Positions 18,277-28,361 are shown, counted from the stretch's first letter. The stretch: 64,000 nucleotides of DNA from an uncultured Muribaculaceae bacterium (GCA_910584365.1 CAJUAF010000001.1:295711-359710); one strand, 5' to 3'. Notes: generated from the sequence alone by a model not told the origin. Program-made: numbers and translations.

Positions 18277-18597
18277 ATGGACACAATCAACCAGAAAGTA
18301 GCAGATACCGCTGCAAAAGTTTCCCAGCAGGCAGCCCAGGTAAGCGCCGGCGCCGCAAAAGTAGCCGTTAAAGCAGAAGCAGAAGCCGTCAGCGACAAAG
18401 CCGCAGACATCAAAGAGAAAGCCGCGGACAAAATTGCCCACATCAAGGCACAGGCCGCCCAGAAGACCGCCGACCTCAAGGAAGCAGCAGCCGAGAAAAC
18501 CGAGTCATTCTTCGACAAAGTGAAAGACTTCACAGCCGACGCCCTCGACAAAGGCTCCGACCTGGCCGGCAACCTCGCCGACAAGCTCCGCAAATAA
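18277..18597 (+). CDS. Small Ala/Lys-rich helical protein (LEA/apolipoprotein-like)
   Basis: This 106-aa protein is made almost entirely of Ala, Lys, Asp, Glu and Gln. It has an 11-residue-like periodicity ('KVADTAAKVSQQAAQVSAGA', 'AADIKEKAADKIAHIKAQAA'), so it should form one long amphipathic helix. It has no signal peptide, Cys or Trp. Such sequences resemble LEA or YtxH-like stress proteins, but composition alone can mislead. It lies 178 bp after the amylase. A short palindrome (CTCCCT-GAC-AGGGAG, near 18210-18224) lies upstream of it and no standard -7 box is seen. The function is unknown. Confidence 0.7.
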   Translation: MDTINQKVADTAAKVSQQAAQVSAGAAKVAVKAEAEAVSDKAADIKEKAADKIAHIKAQAAQKTADLKEAAAEKTESFFDKVKDFTADALDKGSDLAGNLADKLRK

Positions 18598-18780
18598 CCC
18601 CTCCCCCAACACGCCGTTCCTGCCAGCCCTCCTCCCTTACCGAGAGCCCGGGAGCGGCTTTCTCCATCCCCAATACCCCTCTTTCCCCTCCTCCGTTCCC
18701 CTCCTTTCCCCTCCGTTTCCTCCCTCCCTCCGTGCCCTCAACTTCCTCGAAAAACCAGAATAGAACTCCGTGCCCTTCGT
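18598..18780. repeat. Pyrimidine-rich low-complexity tract
   Basis: This stretch is mostly C and T on the plus strand, with repeated CCCCTCC-type units and three copies of CCGTGCCCT or CGTGCCCT-like words near 18737, 18769 and 18778. I see no gene in it. It separates the helical-protein gene from the frd terminator. Confidence 0.5.
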
Positions 18781-18821
18781 GCCCTCCGTGGGAGCCCGCC
18801 CTCCTTTGGAGCCTAAAAACC

Positions 18822-18860
18822 ACATGGCGGTGTGTCGGAGATTCCGACACACCGCCATGT
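18822..18860 (-). terminator. Terminator of the frdCAB operon
   Basis: A perfect 17-bp stem (18822-18838 with 18844-18860) encloses the loop AGATT. On the minus strand it is followed by GGTTTTTAGG. It lies 21 bp past the frdB stop. Confidence 0.88.
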
Positions 18861-18880
18861 AATAATCTATGTATCAGTTA

Positions 18881-19636
18881 TCAGTCGGCAATCTTGGCCT
18901 TGATGAACTCGCGGTTCAGGCGGGCGATGTTGCTCAGAGAAATGCTCTTGGGGCACTCGGCGGCGCAGGCACCGGTGTTGGTGCAGTTACCGAAGCCGAG
19001 TTCGTCCATCTTGCGAACCATGGCGCGGGCGCGGCGGGCGCGCTCAACCTGACCCTGGGGAAGGAGAGCGAACTGGCTTACCTTGGCCGATACGAAGAGC
19101 ATCGCGGAACCGTTCTTGCAGGCGGCAACGCAGGCGCCGCAGCCGATGCAGGTCGCGGAGTCCATGGCCTCATCGGCAATTTCCTTCGAGATGGGGAGGT
19201 TGTTGGCGTCGGGAGCGCCGCCGCAGTTGAAGCTCACATAACCGCCGGCCTGCTGGATCTTGTCGAAGGCGTGACGGTCGACCATCAGGTCGCGGATTAC
19301 GGGGAAAGCGGCCGAACGCCAGGGTTCAATGGTGATTTCGTCGCCGTCCTTGAATTTACGCATATGGAGCTGGCAGGTGGTGATTCCCTGTACGGGACCG
19401 TGGGGATGACCGTTGATATACAGAGAACACATACCGCAGATACCCTCGCGGCAGTCGTTGTCGAAGACCACGGGTTCCTCGCCCTTGTCTACGAGCTGCT
19501 GGTTGAGCATATCGAGCATTTCAAGGAAGGAGGAGCCGGTGGAGACGTTGTCAAGATGATATTTGACGAACTGCCCGGGTTCTTTGGGCCCACGCTGACG
19601 CCAAATCTTGAGGTTTACGCTAATTGTAGTTTCCAT
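18881..19636 (-). CDS. frdB: Fumarate reductase/succinate dehydrogenase iron-sulfur subunit
   Basis: This 251-aa electron-transfer subunit passes electrons between the cytochrome b and the flavoprotein. Its 2Fe-2S ligands are in '[19 protein letters not shown]' near residue 66. The C-terminal 4Fe-4S and 3Fe-4S ligands are in '[11 protein letters not shown]' and '[15 protein letters not shown]'. It is the last gene of the frdC-frdA-frdB operon, 40 bp after frdA, and is followed by a strong terminator. In anaerobic Bacteroidales this complex mainly reduces fumarate; direction cannot be read from sequence. Confidence 0.95.
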   Translation of the reverse strand: METTISVNLKIWRQRGPKEPGQFVKYHLDNVSTGSSFLEMLDMLNQQLVDKGEEPVVFDNDCREGICGMCSLYINGHPHGPVQGITTCQLHMRKFKDGDEITIEPWRSAAFPVIRDLMVDRHAFDKIQQAGGYVSFNCGGAPDANNLPISKEIADEAMDSATCIGCGACVAACKNGSAMLFVSAKVSQFALLPQGQVERARRARAMVRKMDELGFGNCTNTGACAAECPKSISLSNIARLNREFIKAKIAD

Positions 19637-19676
19637 AATTGATTACGGGATATTATCTGGGGTTCAACGTGGGGGA

Positions 19677-21704
19677 TTACGATTTGTAGTTACGGGTCTG
19701 AACCTTGATGGCCTCATACTTGAGGGGTTCCTTCAGCAGGACGGGCTTCTCATTGTCGCCGGTGAACTTCCAGCAGCCTACATACATATAGTCCTGGTCG
19801 TTACGGGCGGCTTCGCCGTCGGCTGTCTGGTATTCCTCGCGGAAGTGGGCGCCGCAGGATTCGTTGCGGTGCAGGGCGTCGATGGCCATCATGCGGGCGA
19901 TTTCGAGGAAGTCCTCCAGGCGGAGAGCCTTCTCAAGCTCGGTGTTCAGGTCGTTGGCGTCCCCGACGATGCGCAGGTCGGTGTAAAACTCCTTCTTGAT
20001 GGCGGCGATTTCGTCGATGGCCTTCACAAGGCTCTGGAGTGTACGGCCCATGCCGACGAGATTCCACATCGTGTGGCCGAGCTTCTTGTGGAGCTGGTCG
20101 GGGCTCTGCTTGCCCTTGATGTTCATCAGCTTCTCGATGCGGGCCTTGACTCCCTTCTCGGCTTCATCGAACTCCTTGGTGTCGGTCTTGAAGCGGGGAA
20201 CCTTGATCTGGTCGCTCAGATAGTTCTGCATCGTGTAGGGAAGCACGAAGTAACCGTCGGCAAGACCCTGCATCAGAGCGGAGGCACCCAGGCGGTTTGC
20301 GCCGTGGTCCGAGAAGTTACATTCGCCGATGGCGAACAGACCCTTGATGGAGGTCTGGAGTTCATAGTCAACCCAGATACCGCCCATGGTGTAGTGGGAG
20401 GCGGGGAAGATCATCATCGGGGTCTCGTAGGGATTATCATCGGAAATCATCTGGTACATATCGAAGAGGTTGCCGTAGCGGTCGGCGACGGCGTTCTTGC
20501 CCAGACGGTCGATGGCATATTTGAAGTCGAGGTAAACGGCGTTGCCCGTACCTACACCGTAGCCGGCGTCGCAGCGCTCCTTGGCGGCGCGGGAAGCGAT
20601 GTCGCGGGGGCAGAGGTTACCGAAGGCCGGATAACGGCGCTCCAGGTAGAAGTCGCGGTCCTCGTCGGGAATATCGGTGGGTTTCTTCTTTCCGGCGCGG
20701 ATAGCCTCGGCGTCTTCCTTCTTCTTGGGCACCCAGATGCGGCCGTCGTTACGGAGCGATTCGCTCATGAGGGTCAGCTTCGACTGGTCTTCGCCGTGAA
20801 CGGGAATACAGGTGGGGTGAATCTGGGTGAAGGCGAGGTTGGCCAGGTAGGCTCCCTTGCGGAAGGCCTGGATGGCAGCCGAGCCGTTGCAGCCCATGGC
20901 GTTGGTGGAAAGGAAGAAAGCGCGTCCGTAACCGCCGGTGGCGAGTACCACGGCGTGGGCGGCGTAGCGCTCCAGCTCGCCGGTGACGAGGTTGCGCATG
21001 ATCACACCGCGGGCACGGCCATCGACAAGCACGATGTCAAGCATCTCGCGGCGGTTGTAGCTCTTTACGGTACCCTTCTGAATCTGACGGTTCAGCGAGG
21101 AGTAGGCACCCAGAAGAAGCTGCTGGCCGGTCTGACCTTTGGCATAGAACGTACGGGAAACCTGGGCACCGCCGAAAGAACGGTTGGCCAGCAGGCCGCC
21201 GTATTCGCGGGCGAAGGGAACTCCCTGGGCCACACACTGGTCGATGATATTGTTCGACACCTCGGCCAGACGGTAGACGTTGGCTTCGCGGGAACGGAAG
21301 TCACCTCCCTTTACTGTATCATAGAAGAGGCGGTACACGGAGTCGCCGTCGTTCTGATAGTCCTTTGCGGCGTTGATACCTCCCTGGGCGGCGATGGAGT
21401 GGGCGCGGCGGGGGGAATCCTGGATGCAGAAGTTCATCACGTTGAAGCCCAGCTCGCCCAGGGTGGAGGCGGCGGAGGCACCGGCCAGACCTGTACCTAC
21501 CACGATGATGTCGAGGTGGCGCTTGTTGGCGGGGTTGACGAGTTTCTGATGAGCCTTGTAGTTGGTCCACTTTTCAGCTACGGGACCTTCGGGGATTTTG
21601 CTGTCAATCTGGAATTCGGGAAGTTTCGACGACTCGATGTCGGCGTAATCCTTCATGATGGGAGTAGAGTCGATCATTCCCTCCAGTTTCTTGAGATCTG
21701 CCAT
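19677..21704 (-). CDS. frdA: Fumarate reductase/succinate dehydrogenase flavoprotein subunit
   Basis: This 675-aa catalytic subunit has an N-terminal FAD-binding GxGxxG site ('[19 protein letters not shown]'). The '[13 protein letters not shown]' block contains the His expected to carry covalent FAD. The substrate site includes '[14 protein letters not shown]', and '[19 protein letters not shown]' is also conserved. Length and motifs fit the long flavoprotein of epsilon-proteobacterial and Bacteroidetes quinol:fumarate reductases. It starts 14 bp after frdC. Confidence 0.95.
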   Translation of the reverse strand: MADLKKLEGMIDSTPIMKDYADIESSKLPEFQIDSKIPEGPVAEKWTNYKAHQKLVNPANKRHLDIIVVGTGLAGASAASTLGELGFNVMNFCIQDSPRRAHSIAAQGGINAAKDYQNDGDSVYRLFYDTVKGGDFRSREANVYRLAEVSNNIIDQCVAQGVPFAREYGGLLANRSFGGAQVSRTFYAKGQTGQQLLLGAYSSLNRQIQKGTVKSYNRREMLDIVLVDGRARGVIMRNLVTGELERYAAHAVVLATGGYGRAFFLSTNAMGCNGSAAIQAFRKGAYLANLAFTQIHPTCIPVHGEDQSKLTLMSESLRNDGRIWVPKKKEDAEAIRAGKKKPTDIPDEDRDFYLERRYPAFGNLCPRDIASRAAKERCDAGYGVGTGNAVYLDFKYAIDRLGKNAVADRYGNLFDMYQMISDDNPYETPMMIFPASHYTMGGIWVDYELQTSIKGLFAIGECNFSDHGANRLGASALMQGLADGYFVLPYTMQNYLSDQIKVPRFKTDTKEFDEAEKGVKARIEKLMNIKGKQSPDQLHKKLGHTMWNLVGMGRTLQSLVKAIDEIAAIKKEFYTDLRIVGDANDLNTELEKALRLEDFLEIARMMAIDALHRNESCGAHFREEYQTADGEAARNDQDYMYVGCWKFTGDNEKPVLLKEPLKYEAIKVQTRNYKS

Positions 21705-21718
21705 ATCTGAGTTGTGGT

Positions 21719-22702
21719 TTATTCGTTAGTGGTTACAGTTTCAACGGTCACGGTTTCAGCAGTTTCCGAGGAAGCGGCGGCGCATCCGGCACAACCGGCC
21801 GCCTGGCAGGCTTCGGGGGAGCATACTGTGCCTTCGGGGCAGCTGCAGGGACCTCCCTTACACTCGGTCATGGCGCAGTCGGCTTTGCCGCAGGCTGCCT
21901 GGGAACATTCTGCCTGGGGGCAGTTTTCGCCGGCGCAGACGGGAGCGACAACGGCGTTGTCATGGGCGGCCTGCATCTCCATATACTGCTCCTGGAGAAC
22001 GGGGCAGGAAGTGTAGACTCCCTTATTGGCCTGTACGGTGAAGACGATGGCCTCGGCTGCGAAGAGCAGCACTACCAGGGTCACCCAGATGTTGCCGATG
22101 GTCTTCAGACGGCTCATCCAGATCTTGCCGTTCCATCCGCAGCTCTGGAACATCGACCAGAAGCCGTGGGTCATGTGGAACCAAAGGGCCACGAAAGCGA
22201 TAAGATAGACGATCAGCACCCATACATGGCTGAAGGTCATCTGCAGGAACCAGGTACCGGCGGCGGCGGGGACAGCCTGACCGTTGTCCATAACCTCGAA
22301 GCCGCAGATCTCAGCGAGCTGCATTTTGGCCCAGAAGTGAACCAGGTGAAGCACCAGGAACGCCAGAATCACGATACCAAGCACGTACATATTCTTCGAC
22401 GACCATTCCACCTGGGGAGGACGGGAGGTCACTTCGTAACGCTCGCTGCCGCGGGCTTTCCGGTTCTGGATGGTCAGCCAGGTGGCATACCAGATGTGGA
22501 GGATGAAGCCCAGGGCCAGAATAAGCGACCCTACGAGCGCATACCAGTTGGCACCGAGGAACTCGCAGATGACGTTGTAGGCGGCAGGCCAGAAAATCGC
22601 CACTCCGTTCATCAGCGCATGGAACGTCACGAATAGGATAAGGAACGCTCCGGTTATGGACATAACCAGCTTCCTACCTATGGATGAGGATGTTAACCAC
22701 AT
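21719..22702 (-). CDS. frdC: Fumarate reductase cytochrome b subunit with a Cys-rich C-terminal tail
   Basis: Residues 1-227 form the usual five-helix di-haem cytochrome b, with candidate haem His in '[10 protein letters not shown]', '[10 protein letters not shown]', 'LVLHLVHFW' and '[10 protein letters not shown]'. It oxidises menaquinol, or reduces menaquinone, for frdA/frdB. Homologues normally end soon after helix 5. Here about 100 more residues follow, containing 13 Cys in short spacings ('[18 protein letters not shown]', '[14 protein letters not shown]', 'CQAAGCAGC'), then an acidic/Thr tail ('[15 protein letters not shown]'). With five helices and a cytoplasmic N-terminus, the tail would lie in the periplasm. 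The tail might bind metal or form disulfides; its role is unknown. Confidence 0.9.
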   Translation of the reverse strand: MWLTSSSIGRKLVMSITGAFLILFVTFHALMNGVAIFWPAAYNVICEFLGANWYALVGSLILALGFILHIWYATWLTIQNRKARGSERYEVTSRPPQVEWSSKNMYVLGIVILAFLVLHLVHFWAKMQLAEICGFEVMDNGQAVPAAAGTWFLQMTFSHVWVLIVYLIAFVALWFHMTHGFWSMFQSCGWNGKIWMSRLKTIGNIWVTLVVLLFAAEAIVFTVQANKGVYTSCPVLQEQYMEMQAAHDNAVVAPVCAGENCPQAECSQAACGKADCAMTECKGGPCSCPEGTVCSPEACQAAGCAGCAAASSETAETVTVETVTTNE

Positions 22703-22867
22703 AAGTGTTTTGATTTAAGAGTTGTGTTGTTATTAAGGTTGAATTGTTGCTTTTTCCATCACATAACGTTCCGCGGGTCAGCCGGAGCAGACCTGGAAAC
22801 AACCGGAAAACGACAAAGACCTGGAGTCAGGTTCCGCCGTCACAGGGTAAGGTTTCCGATTATCCGA

Positions 22868-22899
22868 CAAAATTAATGAATATCCCGCACCCTTACAAG
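22868..22899 (-). promoter_or_regulatory. frdCAB promoter
   Basis: Read on the minus strand, CTTG (22899-22896), a 20-bp spacer and TAATTTTG (22875-22868) match the Bacteroidetes consensus. This leaves a leader of about 160 nt before the frdC ATG. The 411-bp gap 22703-23113 holds this promoter and the divergent protease promoter. Confidence 0.7.
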
Positions 22900-22967
22900 A
22901 ATTAACGAAATTTTTCTCCAATAACCGGAGAAAAAAATTTTACCATTGCGAAAACCGCCACTCTTCC

Positions 22968-22998
22968 TTGCACGATTGACAAATATTAGTTAACTTTG
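22968..22998 (+). promoter_or_regulatory. Promoter of the first C10 protease gene
   Basis: TTG (22968-22970), a 20-bp spacer and TAACTTTG (22991-22998) match the Bacteroidetes consensus. The start near 23005 gives a leader of about 110 nt. Confidence 0.75.
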
Positions 22999-23113
22999 AC
23001 AGTTACTCCGCAGACTCCCCGGCGTGACTATGAATATTGTATCCCGAAGCGCCCCATAGCGGAAAACTTGTGAATTTGCCCCATATTGAATCATTAAGAA
23101 ATACAATCCGCCC

Positions 23114-25579
23114 ATGTTCAAGAAACTGCTGTTGTCATCTCTGGCCGTCATTACCGCCGGAAGTATGTATGCCCGCTTTCTCACTCCGGAAGAGGCTCTC
23201 GCCCGCGCGAATGCCGTGGCCGCCGCATCCGGGATATCCAAAGCTCCGGCCGCTTCGTCAATGAAGCTCACACGGACAGTCAACAACGCCGCCGACGAGG
23301 CATCCCTTTACATCTTCGAGGGGAACGGCAACGCCATGATTCTCCCCGCCGACGACCAGGCCGCACCTGTACTGGGCTACGTCGAGGGATGTGCCCGCGG
23401 GGAAATGCCTCCCCAGATGAACTGGTGGCTCGAACAATACGCCCTTCAGATTGATTTCCTGAAGACCGCGCCCTCCCGTGTACTCTCCATTGAGGAGGCC
23501 ACCCGACGCGCCGCCCGGGCCGACAAGGCCCCCATCCCCCAGCTCCTTTCCACGGTCTGGAACCAGGACGCCCCTTTCAATAATCTCTGCCCCATGTCGG
23601 GCAGCAGGCGTACATATACCGGATGCGTGGCCACCGCCGCAGCCCAGGTCATGAAATATTTCAACTATCCCGAAGCCGGGACCGGAACAATCACATACTC
23701 CGACAACGGAACCACGCGCACACTTGCCCTGGACGGCAAAGCGTTTGACTGGAGCAATATGCGCGACAGCTATAACGGTTCCTACTCGGCCACCGAGGCA
23801 TCCGCCGTCGCCTACCTGATGCAGGCCTGCGGCTATGCCGCCGAGATGAACTACGGAACTTCATCTTCCGGCACACAGTCTGTCAAGATGCTCCTGGGAG
23901 CCAGGAAATACCTTGGCTACAACTCCCAGGCCCGTTCAATCCGCCGCGACTATTATTCCCCCCAGGAATGGGAAGACCTGATTTACGCCAACCTCAGGAC
24001 CGTCGGCCCCGTCTACTATGCCGGAGATGACGGACAGGCCGGCCACGCTTTCGTCTGCGACGGCTATCAGGGTGACGGTTTCTTCCATTTCAACTGGGGA
24101 TGGGGTGGAGCCTACGACGGTTTCTTCAAGCTCGACGCTCTCAATCCCGAAGGACAGGGTATCGGAGGCAACACCGGCGGCTTCAACTATAACCAGCAGG
24201 CATTCCTCAACTTTACCCGCCCGGGAGCCGAGCTTATCCAGCTCCCGCAGGAATCCCCGGTGACACAATACGGCAACCTCTCCGGAACGGTGGGAACGCT
24301 CGGACGCTCCCTGAACCTCACTTCAGATGAAGTGGAGACAATGAACACTTTCGCCGCCAACTCCTCCGGTGAAACCCAGGTGCTGGATTTCGGTCTCAAG
24401 GCAGTCAGCACCGACGGAGGGGAACCTTACTATGCGACCACCTACTCCGACTTCACCCTCGAGAATCGCCAGGGCTTTTCCGCGCTTTCGCTCAGTGTCC
24501 CCTCGGGACTTGAAGACGGCACCTACAATTTCTATCCCGTGGTAAAGTACAGCGGCACCGGCGACTGGATGGAATTCAACCATACCTACGGTAAGGTTTA
24601 TTATGTACCCGGCACCATTTCCCGCGGTCGCCTGACCTCCGTGGAAAATATCGTTCCCGGCTCGGTGGAAGTCTCCGGCCTGACTCTCGAATCCGCGCTT
24701 TCCGCCGGTAACAGCTTCAAGATCTCCTACTCCGCAAATAACCCAGGCACAACCCTCGCATCCGTCGGTCTTACCCCCTGCGTGGCAATCCGCACATCCG
24801 CCGGCCTCGGACTTATCGGTCAGGGGGAGTCCCGTACCGTAAGTCTCGAACCCGGAACCTCCGACCAGATATCCCAGACCTCCTCACTCCGGATGGTACA
24901 GGGGTATGAAAACCATACCGGCACCGTTTATCTTTGTCTTGTCGACAATGAAATGACCATTTACAGCTACGTCGAGACCTCCATGACCAGCGGCTCTTTC
25001 TCCCTGTCGGCCACTAAATTCTCCTTCGTCGGGAATCCTCAGCAGGCTGTCGCCGACAACCTGCAGTTCGACTGCTCAGTCACCTGCACCAGCGGCTCTT
25101 TCGCCAACCCGGTGACGGTATATATCGGTCCTAAAGGCACGAACCAGGTCAATCAGGCCTTCTCGTCCGAAGAAACTTACTTCCTGAACCGCGGAGAGAC
25201 AGCCTCCTGTACCGTCAGCGGCCGTATCTCAGATGCGACTGTCGGCTCACAATACACCGCCTACCTGGGTTATCCGAGCAACAATAAGGTATATGTCCTC
25301 CGTTCCCTGAACTTCACCATCGCGGCCATGTCGGGCGTTGAATCCGTGACTGACGGAAACGACGGAGAAATCACCGTCACCGCCGACGGAGAGAACCTCG
25401 CCGTCGCAGCTCCGGCACCCATCGCCGCCGTAAGCGTCTACACCGTTGACGGACGCGCCGTAGGCGACATCACCGTCAGCGGCTCCTCCGCCACCGCCGC
25501 CTCACTCCCCCGCGGCCTTCTTCTGGTCAGCGTCCTCCTGGAGAACGGCACCTCGAAGACCATAAAGCTCGCTCATTAA
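23114..25579 (+). CDS. C10-family (streptopain-like) cysteine protease with T9SS-like tail
   Basis: This 821-aa secreted protease precursor has a signal peptide (MFKKLLLSSLAVITAGSMYA). A Spi-type inhibitory propeptide spans about 20-145, with 'LYIFEGNGNAMILPADD' typical of it. The C10 domain spans about 150-370, with catalytic Cys171 in 'YTGCVATAAAQVM' and His311 in 'GQAGHAFVCDGYQ', followed by 'FHFNWGWGG'. The family includes SpeB and PrtT and cleaves proteins outside the cell. A long beta-rich region follows, and the final 65 residues ('AAVSVYTVDGRAV...SLPRGLLLVSVLLENG') look like a T9SS type A sorting domain. A paralogue follows directly. Confidence 0.92.
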   Translation: MFKKLLLSSLAVITAGSMYARFLTPEEALARANAVAAASGISKAPAASSMKLTRTVNNAADEASLYIFEGNGNAMILPADDQAAPVLGYVEGCARGEMPPQMNWWLEQYALQIDFLKTAPSRVLSIEEATRRAARADKAPIPQLLSTVWNQDAPFNNLCPMSGSRRTYTGCVATAAAQVMKYFNYPEAGTGTITYSDNGTTRTLALDGKAFDWSNMRDSYNGSYSATEASAVAYLMQACGYAAEMNYGTSSSGTQSVKMLLGARKYLGYNSQARSIRRDYYSPQEWEDLIYANLRTVGPVYYAGDDGQAGHAFVCDGYQGDGFFHFNWGWGGAYDGFFKLDALNPEGQGIGGNTGGFNYNQQAFLNFTRPGAELIQLPQESPVTQYGNLSGTVGTLGRSLNLTSDEVETMNTFAANSSGETQVLDFGLKAVSTDGGEPYYATTYSDFTLENRQGFSALSLSVPSGLEDGTYNFYPVVKYSGTGDWMEFNHTYGKVYYVPGTISRGRLTSVENIVPGSVEVSGLTLESALSAGNSFKISYSANNPGTTLASVGLTPCVAIRTSAGLGLIGQGESRTVSLEPGTSDQISQTSSLRMVQGYENHTGTVYLCLVDNEMTIYSYVETSMTSGSFSLSATKFSFVGNPQQAVADNLQFDCSVTCTSGSFANPVTVYIGPKGTNQVNQAFSSEETYFLNRGETASCTVSGRISDATVGSQYTAYLGYPSNNKVYVLRSLNFTIAAMSGVESVTDGNDGEITVTADGENLAVAAPAPIAAVSVYTVDGRAVGDITVSGSSATAASLPRGLLLVSVLLENGTSKTIKLAH

Positions 25580-25591
25580 CCCCCATACCTC

Positions 25592-25628
25592 CCGCGGGAG
25601 AACCGGCCACCGACCGGTTCTCCCGCGG
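25592..25628 (+). terminator. Terminator after the first C10 protease
   Basis: Perfect 15-bp arms (25592-25606 and 25614-25628) surround a 7-nt loop. It lies 12 bp after the stop. The T-run is weak. Confidence 0.75.
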
Positions 25629-25745
25629 TCCGTTATTTGCCTCTCTTCTTACTTCCCTTCCTCACTTCCTCTGTCGTCTCCCCTGAATCAACTCCTGAAT
25701 CAAGAACTTCTCTCCGGATTTAATACCATTCACCAGTCAGATGCA

Positions 25746-28289
25746 ATGAAAAAAATTTCTGTCTTAATGTCACTCATGACCGGAGCCCTGGCCGCATCGG
25801 CAGCTCCGCTCACACCCGTCGAAGCGCTTGCCCGCCTCAACGACGGCCCTGCTTACATCCGCAGTTTCTCCGGCAACGGCGCACCCAGTCTGCTGCGCAC
25901 TGTCAGCACGCCTGCCAACGCCCCCGCGATTTATGTTTTCAAAGGGCAGAATAATTCCCTGATGTTCGTCGGCGCCGACGACGTGGCCCTCCCTCTTCTG
26001 GGATATACCGACGGCGATGTCTCGGGCGATATGCCCCCACAGCTGGAATGGCTCCTTTCGGAATATGCCCGGGAAATAAGCCATGCCTCCGCATTGGCTG
26101 AAAACGCACCGGCTCGCGCCGCTTCCGCCGGCGAGGGCAACTCCGCGGTCTTCCGTGCTGTCCGCCCGGCCCTGACCAACATCCTTCCTACCCGCTGGGA
26201 TCAGTCCGCCCCCTATAACAACCTGTGTCCGGCAGTTGACGGAAAACTATGTTACACCGGCTGCACCGCGACGGCGGCCGCACAGATCGCGTACTTCCAC
26301 AAATGGCCCGCGCAAGGAACCGGCGTCAAGACCTACACCCCGCAATATGCCTCCGGCGCAAGCACCGCAAACAAATACACCGGGGAAATCACCTTCGATT
26401 ACGGCTCGACAACGTTCGACTGGGACAATATGCTTCCGGATTATGCGTCGGTCACTGCAAATACCACCCAGCAGATCGCCGTTGCCACTCTGATGAAAGC
26501 CGTCGGCGTAGCCGCCGAGATGAAATACGGTACCAACGCATCAAGCGCCGCTGCATCTACCTGTATAGGGGGAATGCAGGAATATATGGATTACAATACA
26601 GCCGGCCAGTCTCTTGACCGCAGTAATTTTTCCCGCACAGCCTGGGAGGATATGCTGTACCGCAATATCCGTGATGTCGGTCCGGTGCTGTATTCCGGAT
26701 TCAGTCCCACGGGAGGAGGCCACGCATTCGTCTTCGACGGATATGCCAACGGCTATTTCCATGTCAACTGGGGATGGGGAGGAAGCTATAACGGTCTGTT
26801 CTCCACGACAGCGCTCACTCCGGCCGGAGAAGGAATCGGCGGAAACGGTTCGGGAGATTACAGTTTCGATCAGTCGGCGGTTTTCAATATCGCCCGTCCC
26901 GAGGCAGCCACCATTTCCCTGGATACCAGTAACTTCATATTCCGCGGCAACCTGCAAGGCACTCTTGCCGACAATCAGCTTACGGTCACTACAGATCAGG
27001 ACTGGATCTGCCTGAACCAGTCAACCGAGACATTCACTACATTGATTGGTGCGAAACTTATCGATGAAAACGGCAATGAACAGATACTTGTCGCTTACAG
27101 AGTCAATCTGCCGCCGAACTATGGTGTTCATAACTTTCCCGTTACTCTTCCCGCGAATCTCCCGGAAGGGACCTATAAAGTCTATCCCGTAGCGGATGCA
27201 ACCAATACGGGCAATAATTATGAGCTGATCGGCCATCCCGTAGGAGCGGTAGATCATATTATCCTGACGAAAACCTCGACTGGCATCACGGTTACCAACC
27301 CCGCTCCGGGCAAGCTGACAATCTCGGACTTCCAGATTCTGACACCGTTATATCTTTTCTCGGCGTTCAAGATTTCCTATACCGTGGAGAACAGCTCCAG
27401 CACGGAAATCCTTGACGGAATCCAACCGTATATCTACACCAAGACAACTTCTTCGGCCAGCCCCTCCGGAATTTCGATTCTCGCTACCGGCGGTATCAAC
27501 CGCCTCGCGGTCGGCGATGCCAGGCTGTATGATATGAATCCGGCTGCAAAAACATCAACCGAACAGGCTTCCGCAATGACCTGCTATACCAACACCGTAC
27601 CCTCCGGACAGGTTTACCTGGGCCTCTGTTCAACCAACACCGGCGAGATTCTGGCTGAAAAGCCTGTAACGCTCTCAGCCGCTGCTGCCGCTCCCTCTCT
27701 GGAGGTCACTTCCTTTGAATTCGAAGGCAACAGCGCCGACGCCAATGCTTTGAATCTGAAATTCAAGATGAACCTCAACTGTAAATCCGGATATCTTACC
27801 TCTGCTATTCCGGTATATATCTTTCCCGGAAACGGAGGGTCATCCCTGCACGTCATCAATTCGGAACCGATCTTCATGGAAGCCGGAACAAGTCAGGAAG
27901 TTCCCGTCTACGGCACATTCCCCTCAGCTGAAACCGGCAAAAGTTACCACGCCGTACCGTACTACCGCAGTGGGAATAATTTGCAGAGGCTTGGTAACGG
28001 GACGTATTTCACCGTCACCAGAATTGTTTCCGGCACAGAATCAGTAAGCGTCAATGGAACCGCTTTCTCCACTGATTTCGACAAATCCTCGGCCACTCTG
28101 AAAATCAGCGCTCCCGGCGGCATCCGATCCGTCGAAGCCTTCTCCACCGATGGCCGTCATCTCCCGCTGGAATATACAGCTGACGATTCCGGCGCCACAG
28201 TACGGCTCTCCGAAACTGCCGCCGGCATAATCCTCTTCAGGATTGCGCTTGCCGACGGAGAGGTGAAAACCATCAAAACCGCCCTTTAA
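25746..28289 (+). CDS. Second C10-family cysteine protease (tandem paralogue)
   Basis: This 847-aa protein has the same plan as its upstream neighbour: a signal peptide (MKKISVLMSLMTGALAASA) and a propeptide with 'IYVFKGQNNSLMFVGADD'. The C10 domain has Cys173 in 'YTGCTATAAAQIA' and His326 in 'GGGHAFVFDGYANG', then 'FHVNWGWGG'. A beta-sandwich-rich region and a T9SS-like tail ('VEAFSTDGRHLPL...ETAAGIILFRIALADG') complete it. The two proteins have clearly diverged, so this is an old duplication. A terminator separates the genes, so it probably has its own promoter, though no TAnnTTTG box is obvious in the 166-bp gap. Confidence 0.92.
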   Translation: MKKISVLMSLMTGALAASAAPLTPVEALARLNDGPAYIRSFSGNGAPSLLRTVSTPANAPAIYVFKGQNNSLMFVGADDVALPLLGYTDGDVSGDMPPQLEWLLSEYAREISHASALAENAPARAASAGEGNSAVFRAVRPALTNILPTRWDQSAPYNNLCPAVDGKLCYTGCTATAAAQIAYFHKWPAQGTGVKTYTPQYASGASTANKYTGEITFDYGSTTFDWDNMLPDYASVTANTTQQIAVATLMKAVGVAAEMKYGTNASSAAASTCIGGMQEYMDYNTAGQSLDRSNFSRTAWEDMLYRNIRDVGPVLYSGFSPTGGGHAFVFDGYANGYFHVNWGWGGSYNGLFSTTALTPAGEGIGGNGSGDYSFDQSAVFNIARPEAATISLDTSNFIFRGNLQGTLADNQLTVTTDQDWICLNQSTETFTTLIGAKLIDENGNEQILVAYRVNLPPNYGVHNFPVTLPANLPEGTYKVYPVADATNTGNNYELIGHPVGAVDHIILTKTSTGITVTNPAPGKLTISDFQILTPLYLFSAFKISYTVENSSSTEILDGIQPYIYTKTTSSASPSGISILATGGINRLAVGDARLYDMNPAAKTSTEQASAMTCYTNTVPSGQVYLGLCSTNTGEILAEKPVTLSAAAAAPSLEVTSFEFEGNSADANALNLKFKMNLNCKSGYLTSAIPVYIFPGNGGSSLHVINSEPIFMEAGTSQEVPVYGTFPSAETGKSYHAVPYYRSGNNLQRLGNGTYFTVTRIVSGTESVSVNGTAFSTDFDKSSATLKISAPGGIRSVEAFSTDGRHLPLEYTADDSGATVRLSETAAGIILFRIALADGEVKTIKTAL

Positions 28290-28292
28290 GCG

Positions 28293-28318
28293 AGCGGCCG
28301 GATTTATTTTGGGCCGCT
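28293..28318 (+). terminator. Hairpin after the second C10 protease
   Basis: AGCGGCC (28293-28299) pairs with GGCCGCT (28312-28318), and TTTTTCC follows 15 bp later. It is a moderate intrinsic terminator candidate. Confidence 0.5.
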
Positions 28319-28361
28319 GCTTACAGACTATTTTTCCTGTTTCATACGTTATACGTTATAG

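Noticed and set aside
19608..21710. A 700-codon open frame on the plus strand opposite frdA, and similar long antisense frames (14655-16400, 42893-44920, 2292-3371)
   Set aside because: They lie wholly opposite well-recognised genes and show the Val/Gly/Asp-rich composition expected from the complement of GC-rich third positions; none matches a protein family.
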